Shown: piece by piece, positions 1-7,112 of the stretch
Layout: every line of letters begins with the position of its first letter
Position numbering within the stretch: position 1 is the stretch's first letter
Assembly (NCBI GenBank): GCA_023134935.1
Contig: JAGLUD010000319.1
Location: 1-8,199, forward strand
Direction: 5' to 3'
Length of the DNA stretch: 8,199 bases
From: Paracoccaceae bacterium
GTDB lineage: Bacteria > Pseudomonadota > Alphaproteobacteria > Rhodobacterales > Rhodobacteraceae
Notes under the pieces: model-generated
The model's database searches: none
The model's input: the letters and a program-made list of their open reading frames with translations, nothing else
Told to the model about the DNA's origin: nothing
Program-made: the position numbers and the translations under genes

Positions 1-1005
1 GACCATGCCGCGAACCATATCATCGCGCTCTTCGGCCGTCATGTCACCGGCCGCGTTAACCTGACCTGCAGAAGGGCCAGCCAAGGTTGATGGTGTAATA
101 CCCGCCTCCGCGGCAACCGCTTCGATCTGGTTTTCAATCACAGAAATCCACGGCGCGTCCGCTGGGCCTTCTTCTAACAACCCGCTCCACAAGGAATACG
201 TTTGCGCATAATCTTGCCGCTGGATCATCAAGACCCCGGCATAATACCGCGCCAATTGATTGGAAGGGTCTATCTGGAAAACATGCGCCAACGCTTCTTC
301 CGCCGCAGGAGACACGTACCAGTTAGCGGCGACAATCATAATTTCAGCGTGTGCGGCGTAATTCGCGGCCGTTGCGGCGTCACCCAAGACCCGCATCACA
401 GTATCCTGCGCCACCCGCGCTTCAGCATAGTTCCCAAGTTGGGCGAGGTTGTCTGCCAGCATCTGGTGCCCGCGCAAATCGTCAGGGCGATCCTTAAGAA
501 CGTCTTGCAACTGCTCGACCAACTTAAGGTGTTCGGGGTCGATCTGGACGATGTCAGGCAATCCGGCTGCATCCTGCGCTGCGGCTTTTTCAGCCACGGC
601 TTGTGATGGCCGCGCGCTAACACGATCCGCTAGCGGAAAATCTGGCATGCCCTGCACGCCAAGTCTTTGATAAACTCCGAACCCGCCTGCCAACACTGCA
701 AGCGTAACAACAATCGCTAATGCTAATGATGCCCCTTTAGGCGCATTGCCGGTTGAGGTTTCACTTGCCTCTGCATCTGCTGCTGCCAACAAACGCCGCG
801 ATACCTCTGTGCGGCTGGCTTTGGCTTCTGCCTCGCTTAACGTGCCACGGGCCAGATCAGCTTCGACCTCTTTCAACTGATCCTTATAGATTTGCACATC
901 ATAAGACGACCGCATCGCGGTTTGTCTCGTCGGGCGCAGCAAGGGCCAAAGCATCACTGCCAAGGTCAGAATTGTTAAGCCACCTGCGAATATCCAGAAA
1001 GTCAT
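1..1005 (-). CDS. ccmI: c-type cytochrome biogenesis protein CcmI (partial, C-terminus outside window)
   Basis: The minus-strand frame is open from ATG at 1005-1003 to the window edge, giving 335 residues with no stop. The product is an inner-membrane chaperone that holds apocytochrome c for the CcmF/CcmH haem ligation complex and exposes a periplasmic TPR domain. The sequence shows a first membrane helix at about residues 2-22, then the cytoplasmic loop typical of the family at about 40-73 (YKDQLKEVEADLARG, an acidic SEAEA stretch, then RRLL). A second membrane helix lies at about 92-112, followed by a long soluble helical region that fits TPR repeats (for example the segment around LGNYAEARVAQ). 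A GGGAC element lies 8 bases upstream of the start. It is divergent from soxB and functionally unrelated to it. The assignment is from the loop motif and topology; the C-terminal part cannot be judged. Confidence 0.9.
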   Translation of the reverse strand, partial: MTFWIFAGGLTILTLAVMLWPLLRPTRQTAMRSSYDVQIYKDQLKEVEADLARGTLSEAEAKASRTEVSRRLLAAADAEASETSTGNAPKGASLALAIVVTLAVLAGGFGVYQRLGVQGMPDFPLADRVSARPSQAVAEKAAAQDAAGLPDIVQIDPEHLKLVEQLQDVLKDRPDDLRGHQMLADNLAQLGNYAEARVAQDTVMRVLGDAATAANYAAHAEIMIVAANWYVSPAAEEALAHVFQIDPSNQLARYYAGVLMIQRQDYAQTYSLWSGLLEEGPADAPWISVIENQIEAVAAEAGITPSTLAGPSAGQVNAAGDMTAEERDDMVRGMV

Positions 1006-1033
1006 CTTGATCGTCCCGTTTGATTTCGCGCCG

Positions 1034-1063
1034 ACAATATCCCTGCCAGCCCCCCCCTTGCAA
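1034..1063 (-). promoter_or_regulatory. candidate sigma-70-type promoter of ccmI
   Basis: Read on the minus strand, TTGCAA (1063-1058) and TATTGT (1039-1034) are separated by 18 bases and match four of six bases each to the -35 and -10 consensus. Transcription would start about 20 bases upstream of the ccmI ATG. The spacer begins with a run of eight G. Only the spacing and partial matches support it. Confidence 0.3.
1050..1057. repeat. C8/G8 homopolymer tract in the ccmI-soxB intergenic region
   Basis: Eight consecutive C on the plus strand. Short runs of six G (1081-1086) and six C (1144-1149) lie nearby in the same 199-base intergenic region, and CTGCCA (1043-1048) and TGGCAG (1064-1069) flank the C8 run as a six-base inverted repeat. 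The tract falls inside the spacer of the candidate ccmI promoter. Confidence 0.8.
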
Positions 1064-1087
1064 TGGCAGAAAAACGCGCAGGGGGGA

Positions 1088-1117
1088 TTGCATGATGAAT
1101 ATGTCGTGAATTAGCAT
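1088..1117 (+). promoter_or_regulatory. weak candidate promoter of the sox operon
   Basis: TTGCAT (1088-1093) and TAGCAT (1112-1117) are separated by 18 bases, about 85 bases upstream of the soxB ATG. Each matches the sigma-70 consensus only partly. CATAAA at 1115-1120 is an alternative -10. I saw no convincing operator palindrome in this region and no recognisable glycine riboswitch in the leader. Confidence 0.22.
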
Positions 1118-1204
1118 AAATACGCCGGAGTTTGGCAGGGGCACCCCCCATTTCTGCTGCATTCCAGAGGTATCATATTTCGCCCCGAAACAGGAGCCCC
1201 ACCA

Positions 1205-2452
1205 ATGAAACGTTACTCTGCGTTCGCCATCGCCCGCGAAGCCTTCCGTTTCCATTCAGGATGGGAACGCGCATGGAAATCCCCGACCCCCAAAGCCGAA
1301 TACGACGTAGTGATCGTCGGCGCTGGCGGGCACGGTCTGGCAACCGCATATTATCTGGCAAAGAACCACGGCATCACTAACGTCGCCGTTCTGGAAAAAG
1401 GCTGGCTTGGTGGCGGGAACACAGGGCGCAACACGACCATCATCCGCTCTAACTACCTACAAGACGAATCCGCCGCGATATTCGAACTATCGCGCAATTT
1501 GTACGAAGGCCTAAGCCAAGACTTGAACTACAACATCATGTTCTCCCCGCGCGGCGTCATAATGTTGGCCCAGACCGAACACGAACTGCGCGCGTGGAAG
1601 CGCACGTCGCACGCTAACCGCCTCGCGGGTATTCAGTCCGAAATGGTCACGCCTGAACGCATTAAGGAAATCGTCCCGATAATCGAGATCGACGGCCCCC
1701 GTTACCCCGTCCTCGGCGGCCTCTGGCAAGAACGAGGTGGCACGGCTCGCCACGACGCTGTCGCTTGGGGCTACGCCCGCGGCGCATCCAATCTTGGCGT
1801 AGATATCATCCAGCAGTGCGAAGTTACAGGCATCGACAAGACAGGTGGCAAAGCTACCGGCGTGCAAACCTCCAAAGGTGCGATCAAGTGTAAACAACTA
1901 TGCGTCGTGGTGGCGGGTAGTTCTGGTGTGCTGGCCGACATGGCCGGCTTCCGCCTTCCTGTCGAAAGCATGGCGCTGCAAGCATTGGTCTCCGAACCCA
2001 TCAAACCCGTTCTCGACTGCGTAATTATGGCCAACACCGTGCACGGCTATATGAGTCAGTCCGACAAAGGCGAGCTCGTCATTGGTGGCGGCTCCGACGG
2101 TTTTAACAACTACACCCAACGCGGCAGCTTCCACCATATCGAAGAAACCGTACGCGCCCTGATCGAAACATTCCCGATCATCTCGCGCCTTAAACAGCTT
2201 CGTCAATGGGGTGGAATCGTCGATATGACGGGCGACCGATCGCCTATCATTGGCAAAACGCCAGTTGACGGCATGTTTATAAACTGTGGTTGGGGAACGG
2301 GCGGTTTCAAATCCATCCCGGGTTCAGGCTGGGCAACCGCCGAGATGCTGGCCGACGGCGCACCGCGCGATCTGGCGGCTCCGTTCACTATGGATCGTTT
2401 CAAAGAAGGCCGCATGATCGACGAATCCGTCGCTGCGGCGGTGGCACACTAA
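1205..2452 (+). CDS. soxB: sarcosine oxidase subunit beta (heterotetrameric)
   Basis: Catalytic flavoprotein subunit of cytosolic heterotetrameric sarcosine oxidase. It oxidises the N-methyl group of sarcosine, using FAD and a covalently bound FMN. The 415-residue protein is full length for the family. The dinucleotide-binding fold is at residues 34-52 (VVIVGAGGHGLATAYYLA). ARHDAVAWGYAR contains His183, which by my recalled alignment corresponds to the FMN-linking His173 of the Corynebacterium beta subunit. The C-terminal block CGWGTGGFK (361-369) is characteristic of the DAO-type family, and the protein ends in AAAVAH as in known beta subunits. AGGAG lies 8 bases before the ATG, supporting this start. 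It heads the operon, but an islet of foreign-looking genes separates it from soxD, where a short gap would be expected. Confidence 0.96.
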   Translation: MKRYSAFAIAREAFRFHSGWERAWKSPTPKAEYDVVIVGAGGHGLATAYYLAKNHGITNVAVLEKGWLGGGNTGRNTTIIRSNYLQDESAAIFELSRNLYEGLSQDLNYNIMFSPRGVIMLAQTEHELRAWKRTSHANRLAGIQSEMVTPERIKEIVPIIEIDGPRYPVLGGLWQERGGTARHDAVAWGYARGASNLGVDIIQQCEVTGIDKTGGKATGVQTSKGAIKCKQLCVVVAGSSGVLADMAGFRLPVESMALQALVSEPIKPVLDCVIMANTVHGYMSQSDKGELVIGGGSDGFNNYTQRGSFHHIEETVRALIETFPIISRLKQLRQWGGIVDMTGDRSPIIGKTPVDGMFINCGWGTGGFKSIPGSGWATAEMLADGAPRDLAAPFTMDRFKEGRMIDESVAAAVAH

Positions 2453-2505
2453 TGGACGCGCAGCCAAATATGACTCGCGTCCAATTCAAATCCGATCACT
2501 CGGGA

Positions 2506-2730
2506 TCAGTTGTGGCGATGTTGATGCCTGTAGTGGTAAACACTATCCGCAGGTTTGATCAAAAGCCAAACCAGATACAGCATAACGCTGCCCACAAAGT
2601 AAAAAACGGCTTGGTTTGTAAGGTCACCAGTCATGACACCAGTGAAATCATAAATCACTCGGCCGATCATATCCTGTACACGAAGTACAAATGGCAAAAC
2701 GGCGCGCTCAACGGCATTAAGAAAACTCAT
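2506..2730 (-). CDS. small single-span membrane protein, unknown function
   Basis: A 74-residue protein encoded against the operon, between soxB and the tandem membrane-protein genes. I do not recognise a family. The N-terminal part (about 2-28) is likely an amphipathic helix, a hydrophobic membrane span lies at about residues 41-58 (AVFYFVGSVMLYLVWLLI), and the short tail is rich in His and Arg. Evidence that it is real: GTGGAG 8 bases before the ATG, a promoter-like sequence about 50 bases upstream, a membrane-protein composition, and sensible codons throughout. Against it: it is short, and the opposite strand has an overlapping open frame (2452-2862). The local G+C is low. I saw no strong terminator before it would run into the soxB 3' end, so its transcript may be antisense to soxB. 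Confidence 0.6.
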   Translation of the reverse strand: MSFLNAVERAVLPFVLRVQDMIGRVIYDFTGVMTGDLTNQAVFYFVGSVMLYLVWLLIKPADSVYHYRHQHRHN

Positions 2731-2781
2731 AATAATTACTCCACAACCAGACGGGAAAAATACAAATGTCTGGACGACTTA

Positions 2782-2811
2782 ATAATAAACACATTTCCGC
2801 CACAATTGCAA
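2782..2811 (-). promoter_or_regulatory. candidate promoter of the minus-strand small membrane protein gene
   Basis: On the minus strand, TTGCAA (2811-2806) and TATTAT (2787-2782) are 18 bases apart. They match the sigma-70 -35 and -10 at four and five of six positions. The predicted start near 2775 leaves about 45 bases of leader with a well-placed GGAG before the ATG at 2730. It is the best-looking promoter in the window. Confidence 0.42.
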
Positions 2812-2861
2812 ACGCACAAAAATCAACTTTTCGACACTGTTTCGCATGAGGGAGTGCGTTG

Positions 2862-3323
2862 ATGATAAACAATAAATCCTTAATTCCAGACGTCAAGTTC
2901 CTGCGAAAAGAGTTCATGCTGGCGATGCTGATCCTATGGTTCAGCAGTTCGGTGGTCGCACTCTACATGGGGTGGGATTCGGTTTTCCCCGCGATTGGTT
3001 CCATCGCATTGTCCATCGGATTGTCGATTTTCCTGACCCACCGCTACACCTCGCAAGAGGAACGCCGCCTTTGGGACAATCAAGAAGAAGTCCAACAACG
3101 TATGATCTGGCGCTACATGCAGATGGTCCGAAGCGGGCGACAGGGTGCCGACCCGATGAGCCTCGACCAACTCGGCGATCGGATAGAGGACAGCTTTGAA
3201 AGCATGCTCTCCTCCAAACGCGCCGAAGCAGAACTGGAAACATATCGTTACGAAATGGTTTATTCCGTTCTTGGGACCCTTCAGTGGGGTCTGGGTGGAA
3301 TGTTGGTAGATTGGATACATTGA
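2862..3323 (+). CDS. small multi-span membrane protein, first of a paralogous pair, unknown function
   Basis: A 153-residue protein I cannot assign to a named family. Two hydrophobic spans near the N-terminus (about 18-37 and 42-59) form a hairpin followed at once by RYT (61-63) and EERR (66-69). A charged, probably helical cytoplasmic segment (about 64-128) follows, and the C-terminus is hydrophobic with GTLQWGLGGM (138-147). I chose ATG at 2862 over the upstream in-frame TTG at 2859 because GAGGGAG ends 7 bases before it. The stop shares one base with the next ATG (TGATG), which suggests translational coupling. The next protein has the same layout and motifs, so the two are probably paralogues whose products may associate. 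A hand count at 3061-3180 gives 58% G+C, close to the sox genes. The position between soxB and soxD suggests co-expression with sarcosine oxidase but does not establish a shared function. Confidence 0.82.
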   Translation: MINNKSLIPDVKFLRKEFMLAMLILWFSSSVVALYMGWDSVFPAIGSIALSIGLSIFLTHRYTSQEERRLWDNQEEVQQRMIWRYMQMVRSGRQGADPMSLDQLGDRIEDSFESMLSSKRAEAELETYRYEMVYSVLGTLQWGLGGMLVDWIH

Positions 3324-3775
3324 TGAGGAACATCGAACTTCCAGGTTTTGATACGAGCACTCCCACGGCATATATTTATATGAGAATAATTGCACCGGTG
3401 ATGATCGGGGCTTGGATTCTCGGGAGTGTGTATGCGGTCAATTTGTTAGATGCCACACTGTTTCAACGGTGTGGTGCGCTGGGTGTTGGCGCGTTGATGT
3501 CACACTATGTGTTCATCAGGTATACTTGGTCAGAACGGCGCTATTATTCCTTGGTATCAGAGATTTACGCAATTTCTAGAATTATGAACGGGAAGACAGG
3601 TGACAATAAATATTTGGACGATGCATCTCAAGACCTTCACAAAATTCGGGAAGAGATAACGCAGCTAACAAAATCAGAATCAACAAGCACGGCATTTGAA
3701 ATCTCCTTCCTAATTTTGGCGACGATACAATGGGGCTTTGGTGATATGTTTGTGCTTAAAATTGGTGGAGTGTAG
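3323..3775 (+). CDS. small multi-span membrane protein, second of a paralogous pair, unknown function
   Basis: A 150-residue protein with no family I can name. It repeats the plan of its upstream neighbour: spans at about 20-39 and 46-64, then RYTWSERR (66-73), a charged helical stretch (about 74-122), and a hydrophobic C-terminus with LATIQWGFGDMF (132-143). The shared signature is RYT..ERR after the second span and L.T.QWG.G.M near the end. An in-frame start at 3284 exists, but ATG at 3323 overlaps the preceding stop by one base, and the homologous alignment begins after it. There is no clear ribosome binding site, so translation probably depends on coupling. A hand count at 3541-3720 gives 38% G+C, far below the sox genes and below its neighbour, arguing against recent tandem duplication. 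The gene ends two bases before soxD, and the soxD ribosome binding site lies inside it. Confidence 0.8.
   Translation: MRNIELPGFDTSTPTAYIYMRIIAPVMIGAWILGSVYAVNLLDATLFQRCGALGVGALMSHYVFIRYTWSERRYYSLVSEIYAISRIMNGKTGDNKYLDDASQDLHKIREEITQLTKSESTSTAFEISFLILATIQWGFGDMFVLKIGGV
3764..3770 (+). promoter_or_regulatory. ribosome binding site of soxD, inside the preceding gene
   Basis: GGTGGAG ends 7 bases before the soxD ATG and lies within the last codons of the upstream membrane-protein gene. soxD translation therefore has its own strong signal while remaining physically joined to the islet. Confidence 0.6.
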
Positions 3776-3777
3776 AA

Positions 3778-4101
3778 ATGCTGATGCTTAAATGCCCCAA
3801 CTGCGGTGTCACCGCCGAAGAAACCGAATTCGCCCCGGGCGGCGAGGCACACTTGACACGCTACTCGTCGGGCTCCGAAGATCAAGCATTCACCGATTAC
3901 CTGTTCGCCCGCAAAAACCCGCGCGGTGTGCACTTCGAGCGCTGGCGTCATGCCTTTGGCTGCGGCAAGTGGTTTCACGCCGCCCGCTGCACGGCAACGT
4001 TAGAGGTGTTCGGCACATATACCGCCCAAACCTCAACTCCGCCTGACGACATTATCGCTGCGATCAAGGCGAAACGACCTGAGTGGGAGGGCTTCAAATG
4101 A
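3778..4101 (+). CDS. soxD: sarcosine oxidase subunit delta
   Basis: Small zinc-binding subunit of heterotetrameric sarcosine oxidase, needed for the assembled complex rather than catalysis. The 107 residues cover the whole family length. A CPNC knuckle at Cys6 and Cys9 pairs with His58 and Cys62 (RHAFGC), matching the known Cys-Cys-His-Cys zinc site of the delta subunit. The core GVHFERWRHAFGCGKWFHA is the family signature, and the tail DIIAAIKAKRPEW is also typical. The start is set by a strong ribosome binding site; a second ATG two codons on is possible. The stop overlaps soxA as ATGA, so the two are translationally coupled. In other sox operons soxD closely follows soxB, but here 1.3 kb intervenes. 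Confidence 0.96.
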   Translation: MLMLKCPNCGVTAEETEFAPGGEAHLTRYSSGSEDQAFTDYLFARKNPRGVHFERWRHAFGCGKWFHAARCTATLEVFGTYTAQTSTPPDDIIAAIKAKRPEWEGFK

Positions 4102-7100
4102 GCACACGTCTTGCATCCGGCGGTTCTGTAATCGACCGCGAAACAACGGTTTCCTTCACCTTTAATGGCAAGCAGTTCATGGCCCACGCGGGCGACACAC
4201 TCGCCTCCGCTCTGTTGGCAAACGGGCAAACGTTGGTTGGCCGTTCATTCAAATACCACCGCCCACGCGGCATCATGGCCAGCGGTGCAGAAGAACCAAA
4301 CGCATTGGTAAACATGGGGCAGGGCGACCGTTTCGAGCCTAACCAACGCACCACCACAACCGAGGTTTTCGAGGGCCTAACAGCCACCTCGCAAAACCAC
4401 TGGCCCAGCCTTGAATTCGACATCGGCGCGATCAACAACAAAGTGCCGCGCCTGCTTCCGGCTGGGTTCTACTATAAAACTTTCATGAAGCCGCAATGGG
4501 CATGGAAGCACCTGTTTGAACCCATCATCCGCCAATCCGCAGGCCTCGGCAGCGCCCCGAAAGAGGCGGATGCCGACCGATACGAATACTTCTACGCCTA
4601 CGTTAACGTGCTAATCGTCGGTGGCGGCATGGCAGGCCTCGCCGCCGCTCGCGAAGCAGGCGCATCCGGCGCGAAAGTTTTGTTGATGGAGCAAACCGCC
4701 AACCTCGGTGGCCGCCTCTCGGTCGACAGCGCATCAATTGACGGCAAACCCTCCGATGACTGGATCGCCGAAACGATTACAGAACTTGAAGCGATGGAAA
4801 ACGTAACCATCCGCACTCGCATGATGGGCTCCGGCGTTTTCGACCACGGCTACGCCATGGGCTACGAACGGATCACAGACCACGCCCCCGACGATATCGC
4901 CCCGCGCCACCGCCTCTGGCGTATCCGCGCCAAACGGATTGTCACTGCGACAGGTGCTCTGGAACGCCCGCTATCCTTCGCAGGCAACGATATTCCCGGC
5001 GTCATGCTGGCCTCGGCGGTGCGCGATTACGCCAGCCTTTTCGGCGTCAGCGCCGGTGATCGCACCGTTGTTGTAACGAACAACGACGATGCTTACCGAA
5101 CCGCCATCACCATGAAAAACGCAGGTTTGGAGGTCCCCGTAATCCTCGACGCACGCCCCGAAGCCAACCGCCCCCTTCCGACCGAAGCCCGCGCCCTAGG
5201 CATCCGTGTGGAAACGGGCAAAGGTATCGCCAAAGTCAAAGGCTACAAGTCCGTAACCGGCGTCGAAATCTGTTCCCAAGCTGGCGAGGGCACCCCGCTT
5301 GAAACCATCCCGTGTGACGTCGTGGCGATGTCCGGGGGCTGGTCCCCTGTTGTCCACCTCTGGTCCCATTGCGGCGGCAAACTCAACTGGGACGAGGCAA
5401 ACGCCATGTTCTCCCCCGACCCAACCCGTCCGCCACTGGGTGCAGATGGCAACGGTTTCGTCCTGACCGCCGGAACTGCATCCGGCGACCTAGCCACCGC
5501 GCCAGCCCTGCAAAACGCCATAGCCGCAGGCCGCCAAGCGGCAATCGAGGCAGGTTTCACCCCGACCGAGAGCGCCGCTGCCCTAGTCGAATCCCCACCC
5601 GAGGAACCCATGCTCCCCGTCTGGTCCATGCCCCAAGGCGCACCTTACAAACTGCGCTCCAAATCATGGTTGGACTTCCAGAACGACGTCAAAGTTTCCG
5701 ACGTTCGCCTAGCCGCCCAAGAAGGCTATGAAAGTGTCGAGCACACCAAACGCTACACCACCATCGGCATGGCCACAGACCAAGGCAAACTGTCCAACAT
5801 CAACGGCCTCGCCGTTCTAGCGGACAGCCTAAACGCGCCAATTCCGAACGTCGGCACCACAACGTTCCGTCCGCCCTACACACCAATCTCCCTTGGCTCC
5901 ATCGCTGGCGAGGCACGCGGCCCGTTATTCAAACCCACCCGCAAATCCCCCATCGACACATGGCAAGACGCCAACAACGCCGTCTGGGAACCCGTGGCAG
6001 ACTGGCGTCGCCCCTACACTTACCGCCGCGACGGTGAAACCACCGCGCAGGCGGTCACCCGCGAGATCAACAACACCCGCACAGGCGCCTCCATCCTCGA
6101 CGCCTCGACCCTTGGCAAAATCCTCGTCAAAGGCCCCGACGCGGCGAAATTCCTAGACCTCATCTACACCAATATGATGTCTTCGTTAAAAGTTGGTAAA
6201 TGCCGCTATGGCTTGATGTGCACCGAAAACGGCTTCCTGTTCGACGACGGCGTGGTCGCGCGTCTAAGCGAAGATGAATTCCTGTGTCACACCACCTCCG
6301 GCGGCTCCGACAACGTTCACGGCTGGATGGAAGAATGGCTGCAAACGGAATGGTGGGACTTCAAAGTCTACACCACCAACGTCACAGAACAATTCGCCCA
6401 GATCGCAGTCGTCGGCCCGAACGCTCGCAAGGTTCTGGAAAAGCTCGGCGGTATGGACGTATCCAGCGAAGCCCTGCCATTCATGGGTTTCACAGACGGC
6501 ATATTGGCAGGCATCCAATCCCGCCCGTTCCGCATCTCCTTCTCAGGCGAGCTATCCTACGAAATCGCTGTCCCCGCCGCCCAAGGCCAAGCCTTCTGGG
6601 ACAAGATACTGGAAGCCGGCGAAGAATTCGGCATCATGCCCTACGGCACCGAGGCCCTGCACGTCATGCGCGCCGAAAAAGGTTTCATCATGATCGGCGA
6701 CGAGACCGATGGAACCGTCATCCCCCAAGACCTGAAACTGGGCTGGGCTGTGTCGAAAAAGAAGGAAGACTTCATCGGGAAACGTGCGCAGGAACGCAAC
6801 TTCCTGGAACGTGAAGACCGCAAACAACTGGTCGGGCTGCTGACGGAAAACCCGCAAGACGTGCTGCCGGATGGCGCACATGCGGTGGAAGGGGGCAAGA
6901 ACCGCTACGGTCAGGAAAATATGATCGGGCATGTGACCTCGACCTACTTCTCACCCACGCTGAACCACTCCATTGCTATGGCCCTGATCAAGGGTGGCAG
7001 CAAACGCATGGGCGAGGTTTTGACCTTCCCCGTGAGTGATAACAAAACCATCAAAGCCACAGTCGTCGATCCGGTTTTCTACGATAAAGAAGGGGCGCGC

Positions 7101-7112
7101 CAAAATGTCTAA
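4098..7112 (+). CDS. soxA: sarcosine oxidase subunit alpha
   Basis: Large subunit of heterotetrameric sarcosine oxidase. It binds NAD+ and transfers the methyl carbon of sarcosine to tetrahydrofolate, giving 5,10-methylene-tetrahydrofolate. The 1004-residue length is usual. Order of domains: an N-terminal domain (about 15-100) resembling 2Fe-2S ferredoxin folds but without cysteines, as expected for this subunit; a dinucleotide-binding domain starting at VLIVGGGMAGLAAA (171-184) with TGALERPL (285-292) and a second pyridine-nucleotide segment around 320-420; then an aminomethyltransferase (GcvT-like) folate domain from about 620 to 890 and its C-terminal barrel at about 905-995. I chose ATG at 4098 rather than in-frame GTG at 4083 because GGGAGG ends 7 bases before the ATG and the ATGA overlap with soxD fits. 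No frameshift or internal stop is seen. Confidence 0.97.
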   Translation: MSTRLASGGSVIDRETTVSFTFNGKQFMAHAGDTLASALLANGQTLVGRSFKYHRPRGIMASGAEEPNALVNMGQGDRFEPNQRTTTTEVFEGLTATSQNHWPSLEFDIGAINNKVPRLLPAGFYYKTFMKPQWAWKHLFEPIIRQSAGLGSAPKEADADRYEYFYAYVNVLIVGGGMAGLAAAREAGASGAKVLLMEQTANLGGRLSVDSASIDGKPSDDWIAETITELEAMENVTIRTRMMGSGVFDHGYAMGYERITDHAPDDIAPRHRLWRIRAKRIVTATGALERPLSFAGNDIPGVMLASAVRDYASLFGVSAGDRTVVVTNNDDAYRTAITMKNAGLEVPVILDARPEANRPLPTEARALGIRVETGKGIAKVKGYKSVTGVEICSQAGEGTPLETIPCDVVAMSGGWSPVVHLWSHCGGKLNWDEANAMFSPDPTRPPLGADGNGFVLTAGTASGDLATAPALQNAIAAGRQAAIEAGFTPTESAAALVESPPEEPMLPVWSMPQGAPYKLRSKSWLDFQNDVKVSDVRLAAQEGYESVEHTKRYTTIGMATDQGKLSNINGLAVLADSLNAPIPNVGTTTFRPPYTPISLGSIAGEARGPLFKPTRKSPIDTWQDANNAVWEPVADWRRPYTYRRDGETTAQAVTREINNTRTGASILDASTLGKILVKGPDAAKFLDLIYTNMMSSLKVGKCRYGLMCTENGFLFDDGVVARLSEDEFLCHTTSGGSDNVHGWMEEWLQTEWWDFKVYTTNVTEQFAQIAVVGPNARKVLEKLGGMDVSSEALPFMGFTDGILAGIQSRPFRISFSGELSYEIAVPAAQGQAFWDKILEAGEEFGIMPYGTEALHVMRAEKGFIMIGDETDGTVIPQDLKLGWAVSKKKEDFIGKRAQERNFLEREDRKQLVGLLTENPQDVLPDGAHAVEGGKNRYGQENMIGHVTSTYFSPTLNHSIAMALIKGGSKRMGEVLTFPVSDNKTIKATVVDPVFYDKEGARQNV

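Noticed and set aside
202..606. 134-codon plus-strand frame across the left end
   Set aside because: It is antisense to ccmI, whose minus-strand frame carries the family loop motif, two membrane helices and a continuous TPR-like region.
1043..1086. Possible hairpin between the C8 run and the G6 run (1081-1086), or CTGCCA/TGGCAG around the C run, as an operator or terminator
   Set aside because: The arms are low-complexity or only six bases long with a large loop and no T tract, so I list only the homopolymer itself.
2934..3395. Overlapping minus-strand open frames of 153 and 141 codons across the first paralogous membrane protein
   Set aside because: They are antisense shadows with Cys/Arg/Pro-rich products and no convincing ribosome binding site, while the plus-strand gene has membrane spans, a ribosome binding site and a paralogue.
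2453..3777. Insertion sequence or transposon as the source of the islet
   Set aside because: No transposase fragment, terminal inverted repeats or flanking target duplication could be found by eye.
6284..6814. 176-residue plus-strand open frame inside soxA
   Set aside because: It lies wholly within the well-supported GcvT-like domain of soxA in another frame. The product is Arg-, His- and Pro-rich, as expected of a shifted G+C-rich coding frame.
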